Source: Eretmocerus hayati
Taxonomy: Eukaryota > Arthropoda > Insecta > Hymenoptera > Aphelinidae
Reading direction: 5' to 3'
NCBI GenBank assembly: GCA_029851415.1
Contig: CM056743.1
Coordinates: 30,950,405 to 31,014,404 of the forward strand
DNA length: 64,000 nucleotides
The notes beneath the pieces are model-generated. The model did not search any database. It was not told the DNA's origin and saw only the letters and a list, made by a program, of their open reading frames with translations. Positions 13,401 to 24,600 of this stretch are shown one piece after another. A program made the position numbers and the translations under genes. How positions within the stretch are numbered: the stretch's first letter is position 1; each line of letters opens with the position of its first letter.

Positions 13401-15068
13401 GACTCTCATCTTGAGGTGTATAAAAACTTTTGACCGGTATAATGGAATGATAAGAACACAACTTTTACGACCCCGATCGTATCGGTTCTCAAACATTTCG
13501 AATTGTTGTTCCACCCTAGTTTTCATGTAGTGTTTGATGCAACTCACGCCGACGATCCTACTCCTCATCACGATCATGTTCAATTTCAAAAGCAAGGTCC
13601 CAAGGAAGATAGCAGTATCGTTCCTCATCAAATCTCTCATCTCATGAAAATCATACGCCTTGTCCAGAACTTTGGTATATTTTGCAAGGACCATCAGCTG
13701 CAATATTGTATTTTCAGCGAATTCTAGTAGACTCTTTTTATCCTTCAATTTATCAGCAACGAGGGAGGTATAAATCTTTTTATAGGTCAGTACTTTTTCC
13801 GGCAGGAAGTCACTTGCATCAAGACCTAGAATGAGAAATCAAAGCATTGATTGTGAGACTAAAGCCCAGAGAATGTATGAGAAACTACATCAAGAGGGAA
13901 ACTTTTGATAATCCTTCCGAGTTTTCTTTTTCGTAAAAAATAACATTATGGAACAAAAAAGTCATCGCCCCGCTCAAAGAATTAGTCATCTTCGATAGCG
14001 TCAGTACAAGATCCATCATTCGAAATTGAAATCAATAAAAATCATCTCACCTGCAGTTTCATCAATCGATTCCAAATCAGCTCGCAGCTTGGAAAGATCT
14101 CCAGCCTCTTTTAGTGTCTTGAAGAAAATACTGAATACAACGTAATCCCCCACTGTATCGGTGCCAACTAGTAACTTTAGACGTAACAAAACTGAGCATT
14201 CTAGCTCGTGATATTCGTTCCATGACTCATTCTTACATTTTTCAGAACAATATTCTCGCCAATTGCAAGTATCACAAGGCACAACTGTCCACAGGTAACT
14301 GTAACATTGACAGCAGTATTGATATACCTGAGGCAATCGCAAATGGCAACGATATGGCTTCTCTAATAGAATAATTTCTCCAGGTTCAAGATCACGAGCG
14401 GCTACGAGATGTACGCCAAATTTTTCGGAACGATTCACTCTGACCGAGTTCTGTTGAACATCTCTCTTTTCAGCATCTGCTACCAATTTCAATGTTTGTG
14501 AATACTTTCTGGCCTGTTTCGGAGCATTGAGTTTGTCATCGTCGATGATATCTTGGGTTGTTTTTATGAGTTTTTTCAGCATCTTTTTCATTTTTTTTGA
14601 CTCCTCAGTAACTTCAAACTTTGTCAAGAAAAATCTTGCTTTTTCTAGACAGCCTCTATTTTCTGTTGAACCAAGAGCTGTGTGACAATCTGCCTTTCTG
14701 CACAGTAGTTTTATTTTCATTGGAATCGATTTTGTGATTTTCAAAGCATTGTCGGCCTCCGAAATACACTCAGCATATCTCCGCATTCGTCGTAGAAGAG
14801 CAGATTTATTGGCATAAGCTTTTGCCAAATCTTCCGAGTCGATTGGTGCGTTTGCAATGCTCTTATTATACAGGCGTATTATTTTGTGCTGCTGTTCAAG
14901 ATCAGGATTATCTTCGGCAAAAAGTTTGTCTCCTTTTGCCCTCGCTTTTTGTGACAGCAGAACATCTTTGTCGACTGTTTTGATTGCATCTGCATCAGCC
15001 ATATACTTCGTAATAGGTCTCTCGAAACGCAGCAGAGCTTCTTGGATTATTTTATTTAGGTCGCTCAT
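4401..15068 (-). CDS. Gene A: SMYD4-like SET and MYND domain protein (5 exons)
   Basis: The predicted protein is 633 aa. Exons on the minus strand are 15068-14051, 13825-13548, 10544-10344, 10261-10115 and 4658-4401, with GT-AG borders throughout and matching phases (1, 0, 0, 0). The start follows GGAGGAAA and is shared with gene B. Residues about 35-190 are TPR-like helices (motif LLRRMRRYAE). A SET N-part lies at 209-240. The MYND finger has C252, C255, C265, C268, C274, C278, H287 and C291. The second SET half spans about 340-500, and post-SET cysteines are C530, C532 and C535. SMYD4 relatives are putative lysine methyltransferases or protein-binding adaptors. Here the expected NHSC is SMYGC at 468-472, although C-x-P-N remains, and GxG is GVH at 218-220, so catalysis is doubtful. 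Intron 4 carries a 5.4-kb transposon. The exon model is consistent in all frames; function is inferred from the family. Confidence 0.85.
5891..6936. repeat. Large foldback with AAAGGACCCCGCC ends (copy 1)
   Basis: The left arm 5891-6361 is the near-perfect reverse complement of 6467-6936, with a loop of about 105 nt. The termini are AAAGGACCCCGCCATAAA and its complement. It is nested inside the 5.4-kb element of gene A. Reading outward in either arm, a degraded frame contains ETFTQLAEIFRL, which resembles ETFAQHVELYRL in the second foldback at 8448-9916, so the two are distant relatives. Confidence 0.85.
8448..9916. repeat. Large foldback with AAAGGACCCCGCC ends (copy 2)
   Basis: Arms 8448-8800 and 9565-9916 are inverted near-copies separated by a spacer of about 760 nt. 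The ends match copy 1 (AAAGGACCCCGCCATAAA). ATC flanks both sides (8445-8447 and 9917-9919), a possible 3-bp target duplication. Both arms hold an uninterrupted frame of about 105 codons reading outward, with motifs DAITLFWLGKIGDFATKSLE and ETFAQHVELYRL. The protein family is not recognised. Confidence 0.8.
10740..11480. repeat. Satellite-like tandem repeat, about 300-bp unit
   Basis: Diverged units recur with the landmark CAATCGATTCAG or similar near 10812, 11105 and 11417, giving spacings of about 290-315 bp. Each unit also has a stretch like TTTTGAGGAAAAATTTCAGAGA. The same unit, with a 330-bp period, is found in an intron of gene D at 56.6-57.7 kb. This block lies in intron 2 of gene A. 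Confidence 0.65.
11669..11716. repeat. CA-rich microsatellite
   Basis: Imperfect (CA)n/(CATA) tract containing acacacacacatacatat and acacgcacacacacac. It is a simple repeat within intron 2 of gene A. Confidence 0.8.
12100..12303 (+). pseudogene. Short coding-like fragment, shared with the intron of gene B
   Basis: A 67-codon plus-strand frame contains TKFNQLHKLVSQFDASEVQ. The paralogous stretch at 22620-22765 in gene B intron 2 keeps the same reading with a 1-nt shift (FDESELQRTTEIF-like). Similarity persisting at the amino-acid level suggests a decayed coding remnant that predates the A/B duplication. Its family is unknown, and a functional gene is unlikely. Confidence 0.35.
12548..13440. 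mobile_element. Tc1/mariner-like relic in intron 2 of gene A
   Basis: The ends are inverted relatives of ACCGGTCAAAAGTTT: left ACTACCAGTCAAAAGTTT, right reverse complement ATACCGGTCAAAAGTTTT. Termini of this style are common in Tc1-like elements. No intact transposase is seen. The corresponding relic in gene B spans 29147-32173, split by a later palindrome, so the insertion predates the A/B duplication. The inner right end overlaps the region just upstream of exon 2. Confidence 0.55.
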
Positions 15069-15123
15069 TTTCCTCCAAGATTCGATCTGCCAAGGCCACG
15101 ATGGTTAAATTTGAACTGATTGG

Positions 15124-17520
15124 TCTGAGAAAGAAAAATTTTATTGTAATCATCAAGATTCTGTAATTCCACGAAAATTCAAATCTCGGCACAAATCTTG
15201 GTGAACGAATCATGATTCAATGAGACTGAATCAAGGAATTTCTCAGAATCTATTGTCACGCTATGAAATTTACCTGTGGAGATAGAAGAATGGTATGTAT
15301 TGTACATTGAACAGAAGTATTCTTCTTCTTCTTTTTCCAACCATGTCGAATTGGACGCATCCAAAATTCCAAAATACTTGGATACGTTATGGGTAACCTC
15401 TTCTAACCGTTGTCTTGTTTTGTTTGCCAATGTTATCCAAGCGTTTTGGAATTTTGGATGCGTCCGATTTGACATGGTCGGAAAGTATTCGTAGTAAAGT
15501 TTAGGTATATATGCTTCCAAATATACCCAAATCATTTGAACTCATACCTCATGCGAGCTATAAAGTTTCAAGGAATCTTGGCTGGCGTGAGCCACGCGGT
15601 GAGAGATTTCGCATTTGTGGGCTCAAAAACTAATAGACTCCCCCTAGGTGTTCAAAACTATTAATAGTTTTTTGAGACTCCATATTATGCAGCAATCTTT
15701 GACGCGAAGTTTGATCTAGATGCAATAGATGTAATGCTCGCCCGCTTTGAACTGAGTATTACCTATATAGCTTCTATAGATGGTTATTTCTAAATTAAAT
15801 CAGGGTTTTTGGAAATTAATGTTCATTAAATTTCATCAATTAACCTCTTAATATTGAGTGGTGAATCACTGATGATGATACTCAAATTTTAAGGAACGTC
15901 ACGAAATTTAGAAGTGGGCAACGGAAAAATTATCAATACCGAACTGACATCCAATTCAAAAGTCAACATTTCGCATCAAGCGTTGACAACAAGTAATCAC
16001 TTATCCTTGGGTTGTGCCGCATGTGGTTGATGAATAGAAAAATGCATGCAGTCTTGTATCATGTTACAGAATGCCCAGCCTCAACCACTTAAATTGCAGT
16101 CTTAGCAGACGCTTTAACCCTTAATTACCCACGGGGTAGACTTTTGGCACACGCGAAATTTCCATCGACGTCCAAGTCGGAACTCATGTTTTAGGGTTCT
16201 GGAGCCTACATGTAATGTCATAATTCAATATGTATTACTTTTCAAATGGACCATTCACAGAATTTGAAAAAAAAATTTTCTTCAAAATATTCTCAAAATG
16301 AGTACTCAAAATCCATCATCGACAAAACTCAAAATTTCCATTTTGAAGAATATTCATTTAAATAAGTGTCAATAGTTTCTTTGAAGTATACTCGTGATAT
16401 AAGAATGATGACCACGACGATCTCAACCACCATTGATATATTTTTTTCGGAATTTGGAAAATTTTCCATCGGCGTAACCCAGAGAAAAGACAAAAGGATG
16501 ACATGTTCTGGAATTTTTAGAGAAAATATGTGGTTTCCAAACCTAAGTTAGGAAATTTATATTGATTCTGAAATTTTTGAAGTACACGAAAGTCGAGATG
16601 AAAGTAATTTTTAACCAGGATTTTTCACGAGAAAATCGCGGAAATATAGCAGTTTTCGTGATGTGTGCCATTTGGCTACCACGTGGGTTGGAGTGTTGGT
16701 AAATCTCACGTGGGTAACTGAGGGTTAAAAAACTTTCGAAAAATGAAAAAAAAATAAAACACAATGAACAATAGCTGGGGGTCTGTTGACTATAAAGGTC
16801 CCCGGATGCCCAGATGTTTCTTGCGCGTGGAGTGCAGGGACCCAAGGTTAATTGCGGCTGTAAAACCGACACTCGGAGTGGGTCATTTGCTCGTCCCATT
16901 CAGTGGGATTGCTAATTTAATCTGTTAAAAATTTACTCAAGCCGATGAGCACAACCCATTTCAACTTTCCTCGCATCCAAAACATTACAGCCATTAACAG
17001 TCATTTTCATCCTCTTAACAAGCAGTAGATTTTAACTAGTCAAAACTATTTTCAAAAATAACGAAAAAATATAAAAATTCGATCGGACCCTTTCAACTGT
17101 AGCGTTTTTAAAAATCCGCAATAATTTTCCCGTTGAAATATTTCTACACATTCTCATCATGAATCCAGCCACTCACAACTGTAATGATTATTTATTGACT
17201 CGATGACTGAAATCATGTTAGAAATGACTGATTTTAGTGTAAAAAAAAAGTAAAAGATAAAACAATAACTAGTCTAGATTCCGATACACATTTGCGCGTA
17301 ATCAGCTAAATTCGATACAGCAAAATTGGTGCGGATAAAATGAAAGTAGAATCGAAAAAAGTTGTTGATCACCTGAAATCCGAGCATTGAAGTCACGACG
17401 CTACCGTTAATGGCTAAGTATAACACTTCGAGTGTATTATGAACAGTAGAAACGCATAGACTAGTAGATCACGCAACGAAGTGTATACGCATTTTTATAG
17501 TCACCCGGCTTTAAACTCAC
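15124..17520 (-). other. Predicted 5'-UTR intron of gene A
   Basis: The conserved acceptor TTTTTCTTTCTCAG ends at 15125-15127, just upstream of the start codon. A donor reading AG|GTGAGT lies at 17521/17520. Gene B has the same pair at equivalent places (acceptor about 35214, donor about 40177). This suggests a noncoding first exon followed by a 2-5 kb intron. The intron holds an imperfect hairpin at 15337-15482 but no gene. The splice sites are seen; their use is inferred from conservation. Confidence 0.4.
15337..15482. repeat. Hairpin with arms of about 48 bp
   Basis: The arms carry TTGGACGCATCCAAAATTCC and its near-complement around 15440-15475. It lies upstream of the gene A start within the predicted 5' intron. 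A 118-codon open frame across it is explained by the repeat and is not called. Confidence 0.7.
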
Positions 17521-17961
17521 CTTTCTGCACTAAAAAGTCCTCAAAGACGCCCCGATGACCTGATGAATCGACGCCCGAAATAAAATCGACAAGAGCTCTT
17601 CAAACAGCAAGCAATCGAAGGATCGACGAGATGGTCGCACAGTTGTGGATGTAGGCACTGAATTTTGACACTAATTCATTTGCTGAGCACGGCACTTGAT
17701 CCTAGTAACAATAGAACAATTAACGATTACTATGATTATTGTCAGATTCGATCGTCATTGGCTCGAAACTCAATGTGAAAGCAACAATTAAAAGTGAAGT
17801 TTCTATAGCCTCAAATATTTAAGAACGTTTTTACTTACTCCTAGGAGCAGACTGAAGCATCAAAAACTGCGAAACTGGAAGCAGAGAACGAAGCAATACT
17901 TGAAGTATGTAGTTTATATTGCGTGTTTGTCATTGAGCGCGCGTGTATGCGAGTCATATAT

Positions 17962-18920
17962 CAGTGATTCCGTCGAAAGTGGGATTTCCCGTGTTCCATG
18001 TTCCTCTAAGTTTCTATGGGTCGGGATGTGCACTGTAGCAATTTTCTGGGGTATATTCTATTGGTGCGCAACTATGTTAATAGTTTTGGAGACGATCCTA
18101 ACGTTCCTGTGTTTTGTAGTGCCCGATAAAGGGTCCAAATGTCCATTCCGTCCCCTGTAGTAAACTGAACTTGGACTTTTGAATTCATCGCGACGCATAT
18201 GTAGAGTCGAAAACCCCTATATGTAGCTATGCACTTCAATTCGTAATACTTCAAATAATATAATCCACCACTTTGCGAGTCCAAATTAAACCCTCTGCTC
18301 GAACACGGCCATCCGACATTTTGAAGACTGGTTTGCACCGAAACTGCTTGCACAGCACCAATTAGGTCGGCAAAGTCCCCGATCGTTTATTGACCCTTTC
18401 TAACCAATGAAGTTGATTTCCAGATACCCAAATACACACAATCCATGTCCAACAGTAGCCGAAAACTCGAATCTGTAGCCGGGCACACCACATGAACGTG
18501 TTTTCAGAATGGCGTACAAAATTTTCTGTCCTTTCCGTCCCCATGTTGTGCTCCTCCCCAACGCGCTATATCGCTTTGTGGAACACGTTGTCTTGAAGTA
18601 TTTGTTTGCATTAGAGCAAACCTATGCGGAAAAGAGTCTACGATTGGTTGTCAAGCCGTGACAACACTTATATTGAGGCGAAATGTCCATTCCGTCCCTG
18701 TCCTTTCCGCTCTCTCCGCAACCTCTTGAACTTAGCATATCTTCGTCTGGCTCACTTTTGAGATACGTAGCTCTAGATACTCCCTTTTTGTGCCAAAACA
18801 AGTGGAAACCAACTGCAACGACCCACTAAAACTCGTCTGGGGCTGAAATAATTTTTTGACCCAAATCACGCCCGGTGACGATTTTGGCCCCAAAAAATCC
18901 CACTTTCGGCGGAATCACTC
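17962..18920. mobile_element. 0.96-kb TIR element upstream of gene A
   Basis: The TIRs are CAGTGATTCCGTCGAAAG on the left and the reverse complement GAGTGATTCCGCCGAAAG on the right, flanked by ATAT (17958-17961 and 18921-18924). The matching region upstream of gene B (about 40660-40690, gcgagttacatatatgc) lacks the element and gives the empty site. The interior matches the 1.5-kb copy at 1539-3042. No transposase was recognised. Confidence 0.75.
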
Positions 18921-18924
18921 ATAT

Positions 18925-20284
18925 ACATATTTTTTTTTACTTGTACTCATGAAAACAATACATGGATCGGTCCCTTTCGCTCAACTTTCGCTCTATACGT
19001 TTTTTGCGCTATGTGCTGCTCACACGAAGTTGGTTGGAAAACCTAAGAAAGTTAATGATTTCAAGCACTTGTTATCATATTAGCGTAGGGATATTGTAAG
19101 CTTTTTAAAGATTTATCCTCAAAGAGAGCCTATTTATTTGAGCTTTTGAATTTCCGAACTGAGGTAGAATCTGTAAATTATCTTGTAAATTATGCATCAT
19201 CTGTATTATTGTTAATAAGCGAAATAATCTAAAGATGCACATATCTTTCACTGACTGGAAAATATTTTCATCATTTCAATCGCGCAGTTCATCTTTTCCA
19301 AACAAATTCAACACCACCAACAAATGGGCAGTGTTTCAATTTATCCTTCGACATCTTTTATCTTTGCGGATATTCTTCCAACCAGATATTTGGGCCGTCG
19401 TGTAGTCTCTCAGGCTATTCAAACGCTAATAGAAAATGATTAAAACCAGATAACAATGACGGGCAAGAGTCTCATTTTGCAATAAAAGCTCATACATCAA
19501 TTGTAATTTGATTCTTGCAGATGGAATATAATATATTTCATGGCAAGTAACATTTGAAAACAGTTCATTAATAAGAATTTATTTTTAGTAATAATGCTCT
19601 GTGTTCAACACTAAATCAAAATTTAAAACTTCGAACACGGTTTCAATAGTTGATTATACGAATTTCAACGTGAAGCTGTAAGATTCTCCATTATAGACAC
19701 ACAAAGATATTCCAAGAAAGGGTTCACCGAATCATTAATAAAAGTTCTCTGGTTCTGAAGTCAAAGTTTCTGAATACCACCAATGACTTTAGTATAAAAA
19801 AATGAACTAGATCGATGATCCGATCGACGTCCAGATGATGACTCGAGTGTGAAGTTTGACTAACGTAAACAACACTGCTGTAATAAAGTTCTTCAAGATT
19901 TGTGTCGTTTTCAAACTTTTACTTGCTGAAGAGGTAGTTTCTTCAGCCGTTTCACTTTTCGCAGCATATCGAAGCGATCAAAGTGACTAACATCAACTTG
20001 CATTAAAATAAGTAGATGTTTTACGCAGTCGAATCGTGTACCCCCTCTTTGCGTCAAAAAAATAATGTTTTAATTAAATTATAGATTTTGAATCGCATTG
20101 GTTGGAGACTGGACCAACAAAAGTTGCATGATAGATTAATAGTATGTTTTTTTCAATTTAAAGAGTGGATGATGTGAGTTTTCTGAACTGTTCTAACCAC
20201 TTTACAATCATTTTAGTCGCCAACAGATTTTCTAGTATGTATTGTTATCAACATCATCTCGATTTTAACATGAAAGTCAATATA
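18925..20284. other. Intergenic stretch between genes A and B, duplicated block
   Basis: No gene is recognised. The first part (18925-19330) resembles 40690-40900 and 3960-4330, the matching flanks of the other cluster members. The rest is AT-rich with no clear repeat. Confidence 0.5.
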
Positions 20285-21065
20285 CACTACCGCTCATAAA
20301 TTCGTGAACGGTAAACGCACATTCAGCCTTACTTTGAGAAGCGATATCTCAGACTGTATGCACCTTAGAACAGTTCTGAAAAGAGCATCTCAATGAGCAA
20401 AGAAATGCTAACTTTTCAGTGGTTCAATGATCTTTATCGTTAATCTCGAAGGTACTAGATGCTGTTTAAAAGTTAGAAATCTACGAAAATTTTCACTTTC
20501 ATTGTTACACCTGCAGTTTTGCTGCAAATAAAGATACGGCAATTCTGCAAACGGCATCTTGTAGAGCAGAAAAAATGCTATGTGTAGCTATCTTTTGATT
20601 ATTCTTCATGTTCCACGGGTGAGAACGTACGAGCTATCAAAATACCCAAAATGATCGTTTTTGCTGTTTTTCATGCCGATTCCGGTAAAAACTATCATTT
20701 CGGGAGATTTGACAGCTGGTACGTTCTCACATGCGGAACGGAAACGATAATCAAAAAATGGCTACATATAGCATTTTTCTGCTCTACAAGATGCCGTTTG
20801 CAGAACTACCGTATCTTCATTTGCAGTAAAACAGCAGAGGTATCAATGAAAGTGAAAATTTTCGTAGATTTCTAACTTTTGACCAGCATCTAGTACCTTC
20901 GAGATAAACGATGAAGATCATTGAAACCACTGAAAAGTTGGCATTTTTTCTGCTCTTCAAGATGCTCTTTTCAGAACTGTCCTAAGGTGCATACAGTCTG
21001 AGATATCGCTTCTCAAAGTAAGGCTGAATATGCGTTCACCGTTCACGAATTTATGACCGGTAGTG
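20285..21065. mobile_element. TA-flanked palindromic MITE
   Basis: A 781-bp inverted repeat whose ends read CACTACCGCTCATAAATTC and, from the other side, CACTACCGGTCATAAATTC. It is flanked by TA on both sides (20283-20284 and 21066-21067). The arms pair along nearly the whole length around a centre near 20672. The TA target and CACTACCGGTCA end are typical of Tc1/mariner-derived elements. It lies about 540 bp downstream of the gene B stop. Confidence 0.85.
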
Positions 21066-21605
21066 TACATTATCAATTCCACGTACAAATATAATACGGA
21101 CGGTTACAAACGATTTATGCTGTAATAAGTTGTACAAAAACCCTATGATTTATTTCAGTTTCAAAGTTGAACAAGAAGGCTAACCATACGCACGCCAAAT
21201 AGCTTCAACCGTACACTTTTCTTGGTCGAAATGAGACAATCGGATGAGCAATATATTTTCAAAATGAGACTGGCAAATATTACCGAGTACTTTTATGAAA
21301 AAACTGCAGACCTCCAAGGATCACCCTCAACCGAGGCGTATTATGATTGAAGCGTTGAACAACGAAATTGAGATAGTCCATTCCAAAAATTTTCGAAAGG
21401 TTAAAATGTAAACTGAATTCGCTATGATGCGCCATTATCTCAACATGAAATTATCAAATTAAACATTATCTTTCTATTTTCAGTAAGAGCGTCACTACAT
21501 CTTCACCACTGATGATTCTATGGACAAATCGTCCGTTTCATTGTTATTTACACCAACCGTCGTATTCGAGCCGATTCGAGCGATCAAGTGAGATGTTCCA
21601 CTTAA

Positions 21606-24600
21606 CTATTTCCACTCAGACTCTGATGGTCCATAAAACCACCCTAACATTCTATGATATAACTTTACAGCCCTTATTATCACAGGTGAAGGAAGTTCAC
21701 AATGCTTCCAAGCTTTTACAACCAAATCTTTTACTCTGGATACTGTTTTGATGTCAGGATTCTTGAATTTGCGAGAATTTTTTTTAATCTCGTCGTCAAT
21801 GTAATTCAGCTCACCAACAATTTGTTCAACCATCTCAGTATTAGAACCAGCATTAGATGAGACCTGGAAATATTTTGTGAATTATAGATATTCTCATATC
21901 TATTTATGAATATACTGTTCATTAAATTAAATTCAACGTACTTTACTGGGTTCCAAACCATCGAAACACCAATTTTCTGTGCAAGCTCGACAGTCGCATG
22001 CGCAATTGTGATACTGTTGAAACAGTCTCTGTCTCGTCGACTTTGGCACATTATCGTAGATTGTTGAGGAAGCATTGTAAATTATGATCTATGAGGCACA
22101 AAATAATTACATTACATATCACAAACCATACAAAATCAAAAATATCAATAAAATATCAAGATACCCTATCTCCTTTTTTGATCGGCTGCAATGTATGCCA
22201 TACAGACAAATGTTCGCGAGTCAAACCAGCTTTCACATTTGGAATGCATCCATGCATAGCCAGCAATGACGACGCTTCAAATGCATAGCTGAGAAATTTC
22301 TCTGCGACCCCAGTTCCGGGAGTATAACTTTGAGCCATGAGATTAGTAGGATCGATGAGTTGAAACTGCAAATAGAAAAGAATCTCGATTTGAGTGTTTA
22401 TGCTTGCGTATTCAATGGATGAGTGGGCGAAAAAATAAAATTATTCGATAATCCATACCGCCGGGCGCTAGGATTACTGAGGTTGTATTTTGATACCAGA
22501 CAGACATTTTTTTCGACTAATGCTCAAAGATAACTCTGCTTCACTTCAGTCTTGGCGAGAGCCCTGAAGCATTTTGAAAAATGGAGAAAAAATACTAAAC
22601 TCCTGTTGTCTTTGAATTACGAGTTTCACAAAATTCAACCAACTTCATCAGCTTTTACCTCGCTGATTTCGACGAATCTGAGCTTCAACGGACTACAGAG
22701 ATCTTTTTTGAAAGGTCAAATCACGTGAAAGAAGATACTTTGGTCCCTACTCCAGGTGCTAAGATTCCAGGCTGACTAAGGAAGCACTCATCACGAGCAC
22801 ATCAAACTTGGACATAATTCGGGTATTTTGAGAAACGGTGTTCTCTGCTTGGATCCGTGTCTCGTGACATACAAAGCCACATGACTTCTCAAGCTCAAGC
22901 AGACTTCGTTGTTGGTTTTTGCGATCGTAATAAGTATTATGGGAAAATAATATAAGAAACGAACTATCATCAGAATGGAAGTTTGGATGATGATTTAGAC
23001 AATCGTAGTGTTATCGGCACTTCATTCCATTACTTGTAGAGATAACGTGAAAATATTGGCCGACTCTACGGCCTCGCGCTACACGCGCTGCGCGCCGAGG
23101 CGCCCTCGCGCGCGCTGTGCTGGATGCGCTGGATTTGGTGATTAAAAATTCATCCGTGAATACATATGAGTCATTTTGGAGCATTTCAGCCAGAGCCGTC
23201 GCCATGGAGTCTGGAAAAAATTCCAAAATATTTTTTCCCATTAGAACTATGCTTGAATAGTACAAAAAAATGTTTCAGATTTTTTTAAAACCAGGAAAGT
23301 ATAGCTCCGACTAGACTCAATCTTGTTGGACGTACTTCGGCGCATTTTTTTGTGAAAACTAGTTCCTTTGAGAAGAAAGTTGTTCGCCCCGCTTATTGAG
23401 TCTAGCGATTTGTAGGAGCTATTTGCTGTCAGCAGATTTCATCGATTTTTGGGTCTTCTTCCAAGTGATCTAGCTCCTACTTAACATGTGATATTTGACC
23501 TTTGGCTTTACCAGTAGTCATTTTGAAAGTCTTGAAAAAACCTACAATTTAACCACCGGTAAAAGTTGATTATCGTACTTTTTATAGGGGCTATAGACCG
23601 TTACAAGTCGAGGAGTTTTGTAAAAATGCCAAACTCTGAGCTCAAATTGCAAAAATCGTTCTTCTATTTTCGTCCTTGAAACTATGCCGATATGTTCTTC
23701 AACACAAGAACTAGCAAGATCAACAAGAATCTCGGTGGAGAAATGATCTCCTGATCTTTGGCATACGTTCAAAAATACATTTTTCTCACTTTTTGCTTAA
23801 AATGCCAACATAGGCATGGCTCGCATCATATGCTTCCATCTGAGTCATTGTGCACAAATCTGGATGGATTGACTCCCGAAAGTACCCCCACCATATGTAA
23901 GAACTTCCGGAGGCGAGCCGCCAGAAGCGAGCTGGAGGCTCAAACCATCAGGTCCGAGTTGGGCATTATTTCGTCTATTTTGGGTCAGGGGCTTGATTTT
24001 AAAATTACGACACTTGCAAATGCAGCAAGCTTACGCGCGCACCTATCGCCAAGTATCTAGTCATTGCGGCGGTTCCGCCGGTCCACCCGTTCCTTCCCAT
24101 TCGGTGTGGTGTGAGGTTAGTCCTTCGGTAAATAAGACTAAGGCAGATTACAGACTTCTCTCTTCTCTGGACTTAATTGAAAAATACATCAATTGAGTCT
24201 TTCCTCGATAATGAGTTATAAATAACTCAACTCTCCACAGCAGCAGAAGATGCATTTTTTTTTATGCAAACCCTCACAAAACACATGCACATATGGTCCT
24301 ACGATCATGATCTGAGTGTTTCGTAGGGAGCCAGAGAGATACATAACATCAGGCTCGAATAATAATAATCTGGAATTTAAAGTGATGTTCATGAGTGCAG
24401 GTGTTACACAACACATTCATGATGATGTCAGATAATAGTGTTAACTTCATGTTAACTTATTATAGTCTTGACAGATAGCGCTAGATTTTGTGTGAAAAAC
24501 TTTTTTGAGTTCAATTCTGTTCATCTTATAACAGCAAACATATTGTAGATTTTAATCCTACGATGCAAGCTTACTTGTATTTTTACTAAGGATATTTCAC

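Noticed and set aside
15179..15535. 118-codon minus-strand open frame upstream of gene A
   Set aside because: It crosses a hairpin (15337-15482), has no family similarity and lies in the predicted 5' intron.
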